Assembly (NCBI GenBank): GCA_027605045.1
Contig: JAQFWX010000047.1
Location: 219,646 to 283,645, forward strand
Reading direction: 5' to 3'
Source of the DNA: Phallus indusiatus
Taxonomy: Eukaryota > Basidiomycota > Agaricomycetes > Phallales > Phallaceae
Length of the DNA: 64,000 bases
Part shown: in pieces, positions 49,397-61,179 of the stretch
Layout: the number at the start of each line of letters is the position of its first letter
How positions within the stretch are numbered: the first letter of the stretch is position 1
Made by a program: the position numbers and the translations under genes
The notes under the pieces: model-generated
What the model was told of the DNA's origin: nothing
The model's database searches: none
Seen by the model: the letters and a program-made list of their open reading frames with translations, nothing else

Positions 49397-49543
49397 TTGT
49401 AAATTAGGAATCATCACTATTGACCGAAAATGGACGTTCAGAATAACTAATCTTCATTATATATCTCGAACCCAACCATTGATACATAAAAACTGGGTAT
49501 GCATTACTTGACTTGTACATATTTGACACTACATCATCCACTA

Positions 49544-50380
49544 CTACACTCTCGGCGTATCGTCTCTCCCATCCTGATCAGTTGTTCCAGTGCCCAACAC
49601 TGACGATAACGTGGATTGCGCTTTGTTCACATATGGCTTGGCAGCCTCCATCAAGCTCTCCGCATGTGGCTGAATCGTCTCTTGGGCTCTTCGTACATGG
49701 GGTTCCGCCGTCTCTTGCGCCGTTGCCAGATATGATTTGCCTTTCTCATAAGCTGCATTGGCGGCAGACTGTAATGATGAAACCACTCCGGTACCCTGCG
49801 GTGCATTGGGATCGACTGGTGTGTGTTCCTCCAACCCTACAGAAACATATTCCTGGATGCTAAATCAGTATCTTTGCCTCTCTTATATTCCCATTCCTCA
49901 CGAACCTGGGCTGCATTGGCAACATCCGTGATGGTATCTTTGGCTTGCTGGACATATCCTACACTTGTTGTCTTGACATCATTGACATCGTGCTTCCCTT
50001 CATTCACGGCCTGATCGGTTTTTGCGCTCATTGCTGCCTCAAACTGATCCATGGCTTGTCCCGCTTGGGTAGTTGCTTCAGAGGCCTTCACCTAAAGTCA
50101 AACGATGCCTTAGTTGGAGAGAGAGATGGCCCGACAATGGTCACATTACCTTTGCATTGTCGATACCTCTTGACATACTGTCCTCAGCTTTATTCTCGTA
50201 AAGTTCTGTAGAGTTGGCGGTTGCTTTTCCAGTTTGTTTTGCTTCCTGATTAGCATGACTATCATGATGTCGTATTTGTCAATACGTTCAGCTTTGAGCA
50301 TGTAAAATAACTTACGCTGGTGGATAAATAACATTTTCTGTAATAGTTGGAACGATGTTGTTGTTGTTGTTATCGGACAT
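49544..50380 (-). CDS. LEA-like Ala/Lys/Gln-rich helical protein
   Basis: Start at ATG 50380 (MSDNNNNNIVPTITENVIYP), short introns, then TGKATANSTELYENKAEDSM, KASEATTQAGQAMDQFEAAM, GYVQQAKDTITDVANAAQ. The next intron (GTTCGT donor) leads to GLEEHTPVDPNAPQGTGVV, AANAAYEKGKSYLATAQETA and YVNKAQSTLSSVLGTG, stop at 49544. The product, about 200 residues, is amphipathic, rich in Ala, Gln, Lys and Glu, with no Cys. It resembles group-3/LEA_4-like stress proteins common in fungi, which stabilise membranes or proteins during drying or heat. Role inferred from composition only. Confidence 0.75.
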
Positions 50381-50470
50381 ATTTGCTATAATGCTGATAT
50401 TTGTCTTTCTGTGGGGTTTTTATAGCTGATGGAGCTGCATACAGCTTACGCGTGACGTCATAGTCGTGTC

Positions 50471-50692
50471 ATGTTAGAGCTGAGTGTCGCTGTTTCAATC
50501 GACGTGGACTCCAGCGCACCGCTTGAAACGGTAAAATCGCTCCAGGATGGAGCAACATGTATTCTACTTCTTCACGGTCCAAGACAAATTCAAGACTGGC
50601 TTAAAAAATCAAGGAGTCGGGCACCGTCGGAATCAAGCTCAAGCCTTGGATTTATCCATATAGATATTCATTGTTTACTAGCAAGGCAATGA
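50471..50692 (+). CDS. Small open frame, doubtful gene
   Basis: ATG 50471 opens a 73-codon frame (starts MLELSVAVSIDVDSS). It is divergent from the LEA-like gene, 90 bp apart, and looks compositionally protein-like (Ser-rich end), but has no recognised motif and no splice context. Could be chance. Confidence 0.25.
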   Translation: MLELSVAVSIDVDSSAPLETVKSLQDGATCILLLHGPRQIQDWLKKSRSRAPSESSSSLGFIHIDIHCLLARQ

Positions 50693-50833
50693 GATTTCAA
50701 AGTAAGATAAGAACATATTTTAACTCCGGTATAGTATTTTAACATTATCTCCTATGTATACAAAGTGAAAATAAAAATAGGTGCCAAGAAAACGAAGGAA
50801 TGTGAGGTTGTCCATACATTGAAGTATGCGTTG

Positions 50834-52304
50834 TTATGCGCGAAAAAGACGGTAAACACCGTTAGCGAGCATGACTCCAAGACCTGACGCAGCTAATGCT
50901 ACAACCGTAGCCTTGAGATACGAAACATTGAACACGTCAAAGGACATGTCGCCTAATTCATCGTCATATTGGGCATACGCTGTTGGAGGATGTGGCTTTG
51001 TCTGGACACCTTCAGCCTTTGCTTCTTTGTTTGGCAAAGCCACTTCAATTGCCTGCTTGTCATTTTCGGAAAAGCGGGATTCGTCCTCCATGGCATCGGG
51101 AGGAGAAGAAACTTCGGCTTCATGTGATACTTCGGGTGATTCTTTCGTTTCAGCATCATCCTTTGTTTCTGGGTCAGCCGTTGGCGCTGGCAATTCTTGA
51201 AGCTCGGACGATTCTGAAGCAGGTTGAAGCTCCTCGACAAGAGGAGCTTCGTTCGTTGAAGCTAATGGTTCTGCATCGGGTACCTCGTCCAACGAGCGAA
51301 GTGATTCGATGCTGTTTATAATTGTCAGGTCATCGGTAGTTGATCCCGATGCCTCAATTGGGGTTTCCTCTTCCTGTGATTGAGGATCGCTGCCACTATT
51401 GTCATCAAGAGGTTCTCCTGCTTCCTCTTGTGCCGGAATTTCTTGACTAAGCGTAGGTGGAGTTGGCGGAAGTTGAGGAACGGGGATATTTATGTCGGGC
51501 AAATTCAAGGAGTCATCGTGTGGTTCTGCGTGTGGTTCTTCGTGTGGTTCGGCAACGGAATCGCGAGAATCAACAGAATCGAAAGACTGATCGAAGGAAT
51601 CAGAAACCTGAACGGCGTCCGCGTCATCCGTGATGAATTGAAAAGTATTGTCGGGCGTTTGAATAGCCATGTCACTGGTTTCACTTGGTTGCGAAGGGTG
51701 GACTCCGTCAATCAGCGCATCTGGAGATATCGGGTCGTCTACGATGGTATCCTGCACAGACGCGGGGTGAAGTTCTTCTCCTAAGGGTGAGAAACGGTCA
51801 CCGCCTGAGCGACTCCCGCTTGGTGAACTAGGGGTACTGGCTGGCCTGCCCATCGCTGCGTAGGCAAATTGAGCACCGACGAGTCCTCCAGACATGATAC
51901 TATAGTTCGCCTCCTGTGATCGATGAGCACGACATAAATCTCTTTGCGCGCGTTCTACTTACATCATGATGAGGATGGTGTCCACTAAACCTTCTCGAAA
52001 GGTATTTCTTCACTTTTTTAACGGTACGCTTTACTGAGCCCTTCCTGCTGAGATCAGATTTGGCATCGTTATTCGAGGATTGGGAAGACTGATCATCCCG
52101 CAGTTCTTCCGTTTTTCCAGTCTCGGTAAAAGTGATATGTGAAAAGGACTTGTGCTTATGAAGTTTGTGCTTGAAATGAAAGGAACAAGAGTTAGATTGC
52201 ACTCGACAAAAAAGAAAGGGGAGAAATGGACATACTGGATGTGTATCTGAGCTGGAACGGAAGTGATGCATGTTGTGGAGAAAGGAAGGTGCAGTTGTGG
52301 CCAT
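50834..52304 (-). CDS. Tail-anchored disordered acidic protein
   Basis: Three exons: ATG 52304 (MATTAPSFLHNMHHFRSSSD), an intron near 52233-52169, then a basic segment KLHKHKSFSHITFTETGKTE and VKRTVKKVKKYLSRRFSG. A further intron ends at DEANYSIMSGGLVGAQFAYA, and a long acidic Pro/Glu/Ser/Asp region (PHEEPHAEPHDD, LPPTPPTLS) follows. The last 28 residues hold one hydrophobic helix (VVALAASGLGVMLANGVY) followed by RLFRA, the layout of a tail-anchored protein of the ER or mitochondrial outer membrane, with most of the chain cytosolic. No enzymatic domain. I do not recognise the family. The three exons join in frame with good splice sites. Confidence 0.7.
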
Positions 52305-53193
52305 TTTATTCAATCGCGTGTTACTGAGACGCCTTTATTTTAATTTTAAGCGGCTTGGTCCAAGGTTGGCTATTTCGCTGGCGTATCTGACTCCTTTTAT
52401 ATATGCATCTTGTTCAGGCCATACCCACGGGGATATATAAAAGTGGCTCTGCTGAATGGCCTAAGGTCCTCCCGTTGACATGTCACCTCCACGCTAGCTT
52501 CCTTTGAGCGTCCTCACTGAATGGATGTCAAGAGGATTTGACATTGTCGGCTGTTCTTGCCTGGTCGGAGCCGTACGTTTTCCGTTCGACATCATCCATT
52601 TAGGTGACATTCACGTGATTGACATTCAGACCCTGGAGATCAAGCGAGTTAGTCGAGCCAGTAGAAATGCCTGATGGACATCTATTCCACGGTCATTTAA
52701 AGACTCCGTGTGCCGAACCAACAAGATTCACCGATAGGAACATCATCGCCTCGAAAGTCTCGGATGAGGCGACTAAAAACACAGATAAACTCTATAGAAG
52801 TCAACAAAGGTCGGTGCATCCGGTAATTGAAATATGATGTGCACTGCTTCAGCTAGTGTTAGTTTGTAAATCAATGTTATCGTGTAGTAACATGCCCGTC
52901 GCTGTGCGCTGATGATGATAAAATGAAAGCCCTTAATAGATATAAATGTGCAAGTCGCTATGTAGCGTACAACAAATGACAATGTACATGCTCTAGTCCT
53001 TACAGTAACATGTATAAAAATAACTCTAAAACCTGATCGGTGCCTTCCCCACGACATAAACTCACGTTGTCCGTTCCTTCCTGTTCCCCTTCCCCTTTAC
53101 GTTTTCTCCATACCAGTCATTCAAGCGCGTGATTTTGACTTCTGATTCCTGGACAGCCAATGAAAGCTAATTAAAAATTTCAGCACATATGAA
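52305..53193. other. Intergenic region
   Basis: About 890 bp. TATA-like GGGGATATATAAAAG lies around 52429-52443, in plus-strand orientation. No gene seen; it presumably contains the promoter of the tail-anchored protein gene and the 3' flank of REV7. Confidence 0.45.
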
Positions 53194-54190
53194 TCAGAAG
53201 AAGAAAGTGTGGTTCACATTGATGACTCCTGTATCCACTGCTCGGATGAAATGTAATTCTGCATCCTCTGTGACTCCTTCCGTCGTATGCTCTTTTGATG
53301 CAAGCATCCATGGTGGAATATCTCCCTGCCTCGTATGAACTTGATACTTTAAACCGAAAAGGAAAGGAAAACTCACTTTTTGTTGTGTGGCTAAAGGTTC
53401 CTTATCATCTTCCATTTCAATTATTATAGCAAAGGATGGGTCATCTATGCCATAGAATGAGTTTAAATAACTGATGACAGATAGGAAATAATATAGACAG
53501 ACCTTCTAATAGCGGCCCCAGCTGCGATTCCACTGTGCTCAACTTTATTAGAAAAGTACGGAAATATTGTGCAAGAGTATACGCGGGCATTGCATTTGTT
53601 ATTCTGGGGAAATGAAAATTAAACTTGGAGTTCAAAAAGACGCGTTAGGATGACAACAACGCACTTCTCGTCTCGGTCGTAAGATTCCAATTGCACCATT
53701 TGTTTTATCGAGAAAATGAATCTCTCTAAAGGAACATCCTTCGGATCTTTAATAACGATAATAACTTTCTCTACTGTTCCCTAATTCGTGTTTTCAAACT
53801 TGAGTTGCATTGCTCACTATGGCGAACCGGACGATATAAACTCACTAAGATAAGCTCCTCTCCAACAGCATTTACAGCCCCGGAAATATACTCATTCAAC
53901 TCCGGATGCCGGGAACGCCATACGGGAACATCATATTTCTTCCGTCGAGTAAACACCTCAACCGGATAGACTTGACGAACGTAAAGAATATTGTGAATGG
54001 CAACCTCAACTGTGACCCTCGGCGCGGGCGTGATTAGCCCTGAAACAAAGCGCGAATTTGTCTCAAAAACACGTACTAAACTCGAGAATCGCTCTCGCGG
54101 TTTCTTGTTTTTATAGTTTGTCAATGTTGGTTTTGTAAATCAGAATGGAGCCTGTGGCTTACCGTTGTAGCTCAAGCCTGGCTTTGACAT
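53194..54190 (-). CDS. REV7: Rev7/MAD2L2-like HORMA protein (DNA polymerase zeta subunit)
   Basis: Rev7 bridges Rev3 and Rev1 in translesion synthesis. Seen: ATG 54190 ([10 protein letters not shown]), an intron, then [60 protein letters not shown]; a further exon [20 protein letters not shown] and [17 protein letters not shown] ([10 protein letters not shown] is a HORMA/Rev7 hallmark); and the safety-belt end with [12 protein letters not shown] and [20 protein letters not shown], stop at 53194. Length about 220-240 residues, as for the family. Several short introns; the last ones are placed approximately. Confidence 0.85.
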
Positions 54191-54408
54191 GTTTCGCTTA
54201 ACCTTCCAGAGTTTCAAACCCAGATCTCTTGGGCAAACAAAACGATTTTTCCGACGTTTACATAATTGGTCTGGACTATGGAGTATGGTCGTTCCCAAGG
54301 ACCAAGTTATATCAATTTTCTAAGGACAAAAGTATATTGGTTTCGTGTATTCAACAAAATGAACAATTGGACAATGATTAAACTTTGAAAGGGAGATCAG
54401 TTTCAAGC

Positions 54409-56481
54409 TCAGTTTTCAGGACTGAATCTTCGCCATCTTGGACCAAAATGGATAACGACCCAATTCATGGGAAGAAATACGATGCATATTCCACCGAAAA
54501 GTGTGAATGTCCACCCCGGTTTCAGAGCTTTCAAGATGAAATCTACTATTGAAACTAATGTTGCACCCATAGAACAACGGACAAGATTGTTCTAATACAA
54601 TGGTCAATTCAGAATTAAAAAAATAGCCTCAAGGTCTTATGATTGTGGACGTACGGCTGCTGTGATGGAGGAACCTTGCGCTGGGTACAGGTCTATCAAT
54701 AAAGTTTGAGTTATGTTGACCATTGCGGTAACAAGGGCACTAACTATCAACGAAACGGGTTATTTTACCAATGCAACCATGAAAAATAAAACAAACTTAC
54801 GTATGAACTGAAGAATCAAAGGACAAGACATATGGACTTTTTGTTGAATGGACCACCCGTATCCAATAACGGCCGTAGCATATATCGCTACATACACGGG
54901 AATAGTCCGAAGTCTTGCATACTCAAACGGAAAATCCGCAGACTCTTTTCCAGTAATCTTACTATCAACCAATTCATCAGCTCGTCCTTCAGAGCGCAAT
55001 TTTTCCTCCCAGTTCCGTTTAATTCTTTTGAAATCTCTGTCTAAATATTTGCCGTTGGCGTAACCTCCAAAAGCACATCCCAGTCCGCTTGCAAGGAAAC
55101 AGAGCCCGATGTCAGTCTCGGTTAAGAACGGATATGCCTCTGCAAATAGTTCGGAGAGGGTTGCTGTCACACCGTAGAAGACTGAGTAGACTATTCCGGT
55201 ATAAAAGAGCACGAGCACGACGCCGGGATGTTTGAAGGCTTTGAGCGGATTGCCGAATTTTCTTGGAGGAGGGCGTGAGGTATTGGTGCCGCTGGTCTTC
55301 GAATGATGGGTGAGGATTGGTATCAAAGGACGATTCCATCTTGGAGCAGGTATACTTCCATTTCCTACAATGACACGCAAGGTTTCTGGAAAGACTCTTT
55401 GCAAATAGAATAATCAGCATAGGTGATACAGAACAAAAAGAAGAAAAAATTTACAAGAAAAAGAATATGCAATAAACTGCCGATGCTATAGCAAGAAACC
55501 AAAATATGGATCTTGATAGATGGTTGTCAATTCATAGGGAATACTTCTCCCCGTTGATTGTGATGCTTATAGTTACCTCCAGCCTAGCTTTCCAGCAAGG
55601 ACACCGCCGATTATAGGACCAACGCAAGGGCCGATCTAAATGGAATAACGATTGATCTTTTGTTCTCTACGAAGCATAATAGACGCACAACTGGGCCCAC
55701 GGTGAAAAGCCCCAAAAAGCCCCCTCGTTCAGAGGGTTCGGCAATGTCAGAGATAGTTCCAGAGCCTAAAGAAAAAGAGATAAGTTTCAATTTTTTCCCA
55801 TGAGACATGGAAGGATAATTTACCTATTGCAACTGTACTTGCGGATCCTGCAGCTTGAACGCATCGCAACAGTAGGAGAAGCCAATACGCGTTTGTGGGA
55901 ACAAGTGCCAGTCCAACGCAAGCAATACATAATAGCAGTAAGCAAGTCATAAACAAAGGTCTCCTACCAATACGATCGGATAGGGTTCCCCATACCATAG
56001 GAGCTGTTGTTCACACAACAATGTTATCTTTCAGACCGAAGAACAACCATAGAAAGACCCACAAACGCCTTGTAAGATCATATACACTGTAATCGTGAGA
56101 TTAATCAACTCCACCGAAACATGAAATGCATCTGCGATGATTTGAATAGCAGGGAAATACGAATTGGCAGTCAAAGGGCTGTTTTGAATTTCTTTCGTTC
56201 AGTAAAAATAAGCCTACTTTTGAGGGTTATCTGGGTTTACCTGAACAAAGCTGCCAATGCCGCTAAGGCAATAATAGTCCATTTTTCTCTAATAGTGAAG
56301 ACGGAGAAAATTTCTTTGGGAGGCGTTGCTTCCAATTTTGACACTAGCTGGTGATCATGATCATTGGTGTACTCGGGCGGGGAATAGCATGCTTTTCATC
56401 AGAGTTCGTAGCTGCCGTAATCCTCAGTTCGTCATGGTCATTATGGTCATATGGTGGTTGTTCTGAATCTTCTCTCTCCAT
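54409..56481 (-). CDS. MFS transporter, DHA1 drug/polyamine type, with a possible 5' frame break
   Basis: Twelve-helix proton antiporter of the yeast Tpo/Qdr-like DHA1 group. Seen: SPLTANSYFPAIQIIADAFH, TVYMILQ, MVWGTLSDRIGRRPLFM (motif A), LIGPC-type motif C in IGPCVGPIIGGVLAGKLGW, FPETLRVIVGNGSIPAPRW, PGVVLVLFYTGIVYSVFYGV, DLYPAQGSSITAANNLVRCS and the end GPKWRRFSPEN with stop at 54409. Oddity: the ATG at 56481 (MEREDSEQPPYDHNDHDELR) runs out of frame at the HAIPRP position, where a 29-nt GT-AG stretch or a one-base indel is needed to reach SKLEATPPKEIFSVFTIREK. A 29-nt intron would be extremely short. One internal intron may use a GC donor. Either a sequencing error, a frameshift or an unrecognised start; the rest is intact. 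Confidence 0.75.
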
Positions 56482-57017
56482 TATGAGCGATTGAAATTGT
56501 CAAGAGACAACATGAACGAGGCCGCTTGCCGTTCAATTTTTATAATTCAACTTGCCACCTTCTGCCGGTAGGGCTGCGTAATACCAAATTACTCGGCTTG
56601 ATTTGATCGGCATCCTGGCAGACATACACTGGACATCTTGACGTCAAGACGTCAAGAGGTCTGGACTCTCATGCACGGTTGCGGCAGCTTCCGAACGAAT
56701 CTTATTTAACAACAATTTTAACATTCAATCGTGTCGTGCCAGGCTGTGAACTGAAGTTCTAATGCTTTAGAGCTCCCTTTATCTCGGTGGATTCTAAAAG
56801 GATGACAGCTTGTAGGGACTTAGACTTTCCATATTTTAGTTTTGGAAGGTAATGTTTACATAGTATTTTACGCTAATCAATAGCTTTTGTTTGGAAAGAT
56901 GTACAGTGCGGGAAGGAACATAAGCAATGCGATTCATGTTAATGAACAGTCATCGCGAGGGCAAGCTTGAAATGTTTTCTTTAGTCTAGGTTCAAATGAA
57001 AAATATCCCATTAGTGC
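56482..57017. other. Intergenic region with short direct repeat
   Basis: About 540 bp between the MFS start and the F-box 3' end. Contains the direct repeat GACGTCAAGACGTCAAG at about 56641-56657. No gene seen. Confidence 0.5.
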
Positions 57018-58571
57018 TCAGCCAAAATCCGGCGCTAAAATCATACTGACCTCAAAAAAATTGCCCCAAGAGTTCTCGTCACATTCTTTAGGACAGGCCT
57101 TTTCACATTCGTATTTCATCACTTTGGCAGTGTTGTCTCGCTCCAGATGTAGGAATTTAGAAGGTCCGTTTACATGCAATCTCGCCCTAGTATACACGAT
57201 GCTGGGAAAGTCATATAAAACTTTGCAAAGAGGATGGTCATTGATGGATATTCTGGTATCGTCGAGAGGTCCCAAGAGGACACGTAAACATTTGAAGTCC
57301 GCGAAATGAGGGATGCGTTCCATGACCTAGTATAATATTTACGGTTTGATTTTCAGGCCGCTGCCACATACCTCGTCAGCTGTCATACTTCTCTGGTCAT
57401 CTGTTCGAAAGTGTCCAAATCTTACGCAGAGTTTTTTGATATTGGGAATCAAATCAACTAAGTCTTGTACCGGGGTCTCCGGATCAGCATCCAAATACAT
57501 ACAGACTTCTAGATTAGACAGGATAGTTCCATGTCTCTTGAGATAATCATAGGAAGGAGTGTTCATATGCAAGTAGCTGAGGTGTGTAGCGATATTGGAT
57601 GTTATGGTGGTGTTACCATAATCCGAAGTATAGTAGATTGTAATTCCAAAGGATCTAAGGTTGGGAAGAAAGTTATCTAACTCAGTCGCCCAACCAGAAC
57701 GGAGAATGCCGTCAGTTAATAACGTGATCAGCTTTGGATGACGGTAGAAAAATTCTCTCAAGTCATGTATTTCGTTCTCTGTTTTGTCTCTCGTAAGTTT
57801 ATGAGATGCAAGATGTCGTAGGTTTGGCCAGTAACCCGAGAGAAACGCGGGCTGATACCGGTGGGTTACATTCATGTGGGTTAAATTGGGCGCGACCAGG
57901 GTTTGAAGTATGTCATACGAAGGACTGCTTTGAATAGTGTACTTTCGAAGTGAGGGTAGACGGTTATGAAACAACTACACATCGCAGAATAAGCTGCTTA
58001 AGACAAAGACATCGTACTTACTGAAGCAACTCACGGAAAACGTATCGCGACTTTTTAGAAATTCACTATCTCCCTCAAGGCGCTGGACCTGTGCAGTCTC
58101 TTGGGCACATATTTTCATTTCTTCGGGATCACAGCTCCCTTTGCTAATCGTGTCAAATATAATCCAAATGGATTTATTATCTGAACCTGTTGTGTGTTTG
58201 ATGACGTTCAAATTGACCATCTTTGAAAGTGCTTTGGAGAAAAGCGCATAATCGCTATCAGCAACACGTCGCGGAGGTGATGTCATTGTCTTTGTGTCGA
58301 TGGTGCATAGTCTAGGGATGTCTGTCCACTCGCCGGATCGAGTAGTTAAACATCTGATACGAGGAAAAACGTTGGGAGTGTCCAGGAGATGTTTCCATAT
58401 ATGATTGGAAGACAATGTGCAAGAAATGCGACGATAGTTGATGTGCGTGGGAATAATGACGTTACAGAGCGCGCGGGATGTTAGTGCCAAGGCCAACAGA
58501 TCCCTGGGTTCGTCGACGAATTCGATGGTACATAGAAGAATGTCCATAGGGAGTGCAAGGCGGGGAATCAT
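57018..58571 (-). CDS. F-box/LRR-type protein
   Basis: ATG 58571 (MIPRLALPMDILLCTIEFVD) opens an F-box-like start (EPRDLLALALTSRALCNVII), expected to bind Skp1 in an SCF ubiquitin ligase. After an intron from the TFS codon (GTGAGT donor), the body is leucine-rich (LPSLRKYTIQSSPSYDILQT, NLTHMNVTHRYQPAFLSGYW, HLSYLHMNTPSYDYL, LVDLIPNIKKLCVRFG). A further intron precedes MERIPHFADFKCLRVLLGPL and a C-terminus ending WGNFFE, after which the stop at 57018 is the simplest reading. Such F-box proteins are strongly expanded in Agaricomycetes, and substrates are unknown. Start is a clear ATG. Confidence 0.7.
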
Positions 58572-59937
58572 GAGGAAAGACGTTTAGACTAAGCAAGGGG
58601 ACAGAAATGCTGATGCTGAATTAGAACCCTATTACTGTCTTTTCTATCAGCTCATTCTGGGTGCATGTGGGCGTTCGGTTCAGGTGGGACATGGGACATT
58701 TGAGGTCCGCAACGAAACGACGACACACGGACAATATAGATACTAAGCGGGCTGCGGGCTTGTCTTTCAAGGTTTTAATGCTCTGGCTGTGTCAATTATC
58801 AAGTACGTACGGAACCCTCATTTTAAACTGTTCATGTATCCATTTCAATTTGACGATTGATTTAGAAAATCTTATTAACACCGGACACGGATCGACACGT
58901 ATTAGGAGGATCAACGATCAACAATTGCATCATAAAGCACTAATATGGCATAGCACAAGCCGCGTCGCCGAAAACCTAATTTATGCCATGCCATGTTTCG
59001 TATACATTTTCCCTTAGAACATGCTATGAAGGATCTCACTTCTGCAATTTCATTGGTGTTTCAAAGCTCCCATCAGCTTTCAAGTTCTTAATTGTTCAGC
59101 TTGTTGCTCATTGAACATAAAATTGGCATGTACTCTTTCACTATTTTTACCTCAAAACATATGGTTAATTTAATACACAGAATTTCTGTTGTGGCAGTTT
59201 GAACTTGCGTTAGATTCCACTGTCGTTGAAGCGATCGTCTACTTGGTGATAACGCTCGTAGCACTCGCCGACCACAGATGATCAACGATAATCTGCACCG
59301 TTGACGTTTAACAGTCAGGATGAATAGTACATATCTCCATCTCGGGTCATCGTATATGGAGTCTTTGAAGAAAACAGGTGGGCCAGGGTGAGCCTATGTA
59401 TAATCGCATGTGCCTTCTGGTAGATGAATGTGCCATTGCCTTCGTTTCGCGTTGGTCGTATGCATTGTGTGAGTGCATGGGGTGTAATGCATATGGCCGT
59501 TTAAAAACTGGTTGATAGTTGCCCAACTCTTTTTCGCTCGTAATGTCTTCTGGTAGACTTGTAGAGCAGCTATTGAAGGCGGCGATGAACTGTCAATTGA
59601 CTATTTAGTGAGATTTAAAAGCCTTTTTGAGCAATCTTGAGATGCATGCATACGTGCACGTACCCCGGCGTTGGCTGACCATCAATAGAAGAATCTCGCT
59701 GGGCTGACGTGCCTTAGAATTGTTGATATTTTTAATTGTGCGACAGATTTAAAAATATGCATGACATCAGATGCGCATTGTACATCTTCAAATTTAGAAA
59801 AGGAACGCTGTTTTCTCGGTCCATCGATCCTAATTGAAGCGGATGCGAGAGCCTCTCCGGGTGTAGAACAGTGTTATTTGTAATTTTTTTTACAGTTGTT
59901 CATCAGATCACCCAGTTAAACAATACCTTGATGATGA
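58572..59937. other. Gene-free region with a repeat fragment
   Basis: Nearly 1.4 kb with no intact gene. Around 59461-59650 a fragment resembles part of 63225-63500 (shared CGCTCGTAAT/CGCTCGTGAT and AAGGC-TTT blocks). Otherwise nothing recognised. Confidence 0.45.
59461..59650 (-). repeat. Small repeat-family fragment 3
   Basis: Minus strand: CTCAAAAAGGCTTTTAAAT followed by a frame reading TINQFLNGHMHYTP, which resembles INQFLDG in fragment 2 and TNQFMNG in fragment 1. Confidence 0.4.
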
Positions 59938-61179
59938 TTATTCTCCAAAGCTCACGGGGATCTCGTCCTGAAAGACGACACTATCGGGGGTAATATGAGA
60001 GTGAAGCACCCCGCTCTCGTATGCAGTTTTGTGAGCTTAAAAAATGGAGAAAAAAATTACTAATATATCACCTAATTCACAAGAAAGAAAAAACTAGCCT
60101 TGTATTGCATCACGTATACCGTTGAGTAGTTCTGGCAGATCCCTGAACTGCGACAATGGGCGACTTTTACGATTTTACCCGTCCGTTTTGGGTAATTGCA
60201 ATATGGAGGATTCGGGTTTTTCGAAATTCCTAGAGTGAAGTTTTCGTAGGGCTGAAGCGACGAATCTGCTTTCTTTTTGCCAGTGTATTTAGCAAAGCCT
60301 AGGTTCTGTCGAGGTAGCAGGGAAAAGGCAGCTAATGCTTGGATGAGACTATTTGGGTCCTTGAAAGTGTGAAATCCCAAGAAAAAGAGAATTCGTCAAG
60401 GCAAAAATATCAGTCTGACTTACTTGATGAACATCGATCATGTCGGAAAGACCAATGATACCATTTCTATCAATAACGAAAACTTTGAGCATGTTGGCAC
60501 AAAGGGCCAAACCGATAATGAATTGTCTATTTTTTTGGTGGTACAACATCCGATGAGCATTGCCATGGAGCCTTTGGATAGAACGTTCCCAGACCGCGGG
60601 TGTATTTTGACTTCGTATATCGATAGCGGTTACCAGACTTCCCCATCTAGACTCCTGCCACACGGAGCTCCTTTGTAGTACGTGCGTAAACAGCTGAGAA
60701 AAGATAACACATACCCGAGATTCAGCTGAAACTGGACCGCCAATATCTGTCAATTCGTGAACCCATTCGTCAAGAAATTTCTCGGTAATGTCATCGGGTA
60801 TAAACGAACAACATGGCGGGACTGCACAATCAGGCGGAGGTGGGCCGAATTGTGCTTCAAAGTCGGCCTGACACGCTACCCATTTTCCTCCAATACGATC
60901 ACTCTCAACCCAACGAGTTCTAATGAATTTGTCGATGGCGTTCCCAAGACCGATAAATGATCGATAAAGGATATCAGCACGATTAGCAAGTCTGGTGTCG
61001 TTCGCAAGAGGAAAATACGACCATCGATTGTTTGTGTAATGTCCTTTCTTCTCGAGATATCGACGAATTTCTTTTATTCTTTCGGGAGACAGCGGAAGAA
61101 ACGCGTTGAAGAAAGGTTCCTTTGTGATGTTCGTGTAGTGTTTATCAACCCAGCTAGGCTCTTTATCGACGTCCATCAT
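59938..61179 (-). pseudogene. FunK1-type fungal protein kinase relic
   Basis: FunK1 kinases are an Agaricomycete-expanded group. Seen: start MMDVDKEPSWVDKHYTNITK (ATG 61179), an N-terminal region with VWQESRWGSLVTAIDIRSQN and RQFIIGLALCANMLKVFVID as in FunK1 flanking domains, an intron, and DPNSLIQALAAFSLLPRQNL. Then comes an abrupt jump, in another frame, to RPLSQFRDLPELLNGIRDAI, which normally precedes the catalytic loop. The glycine-rich/Lys N-lobe between them is missing. The next exon reads HKTAYESGVLHSHITPDSVV, where the usual HRDIS catalytic motif is HSHIT, and terminates shortly afterwards. The frame jump, the missing N-lobe, the lost catalytic Asp and the absent C-lobe indicate a nonfunctional gene. 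Confidence 0.7.
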
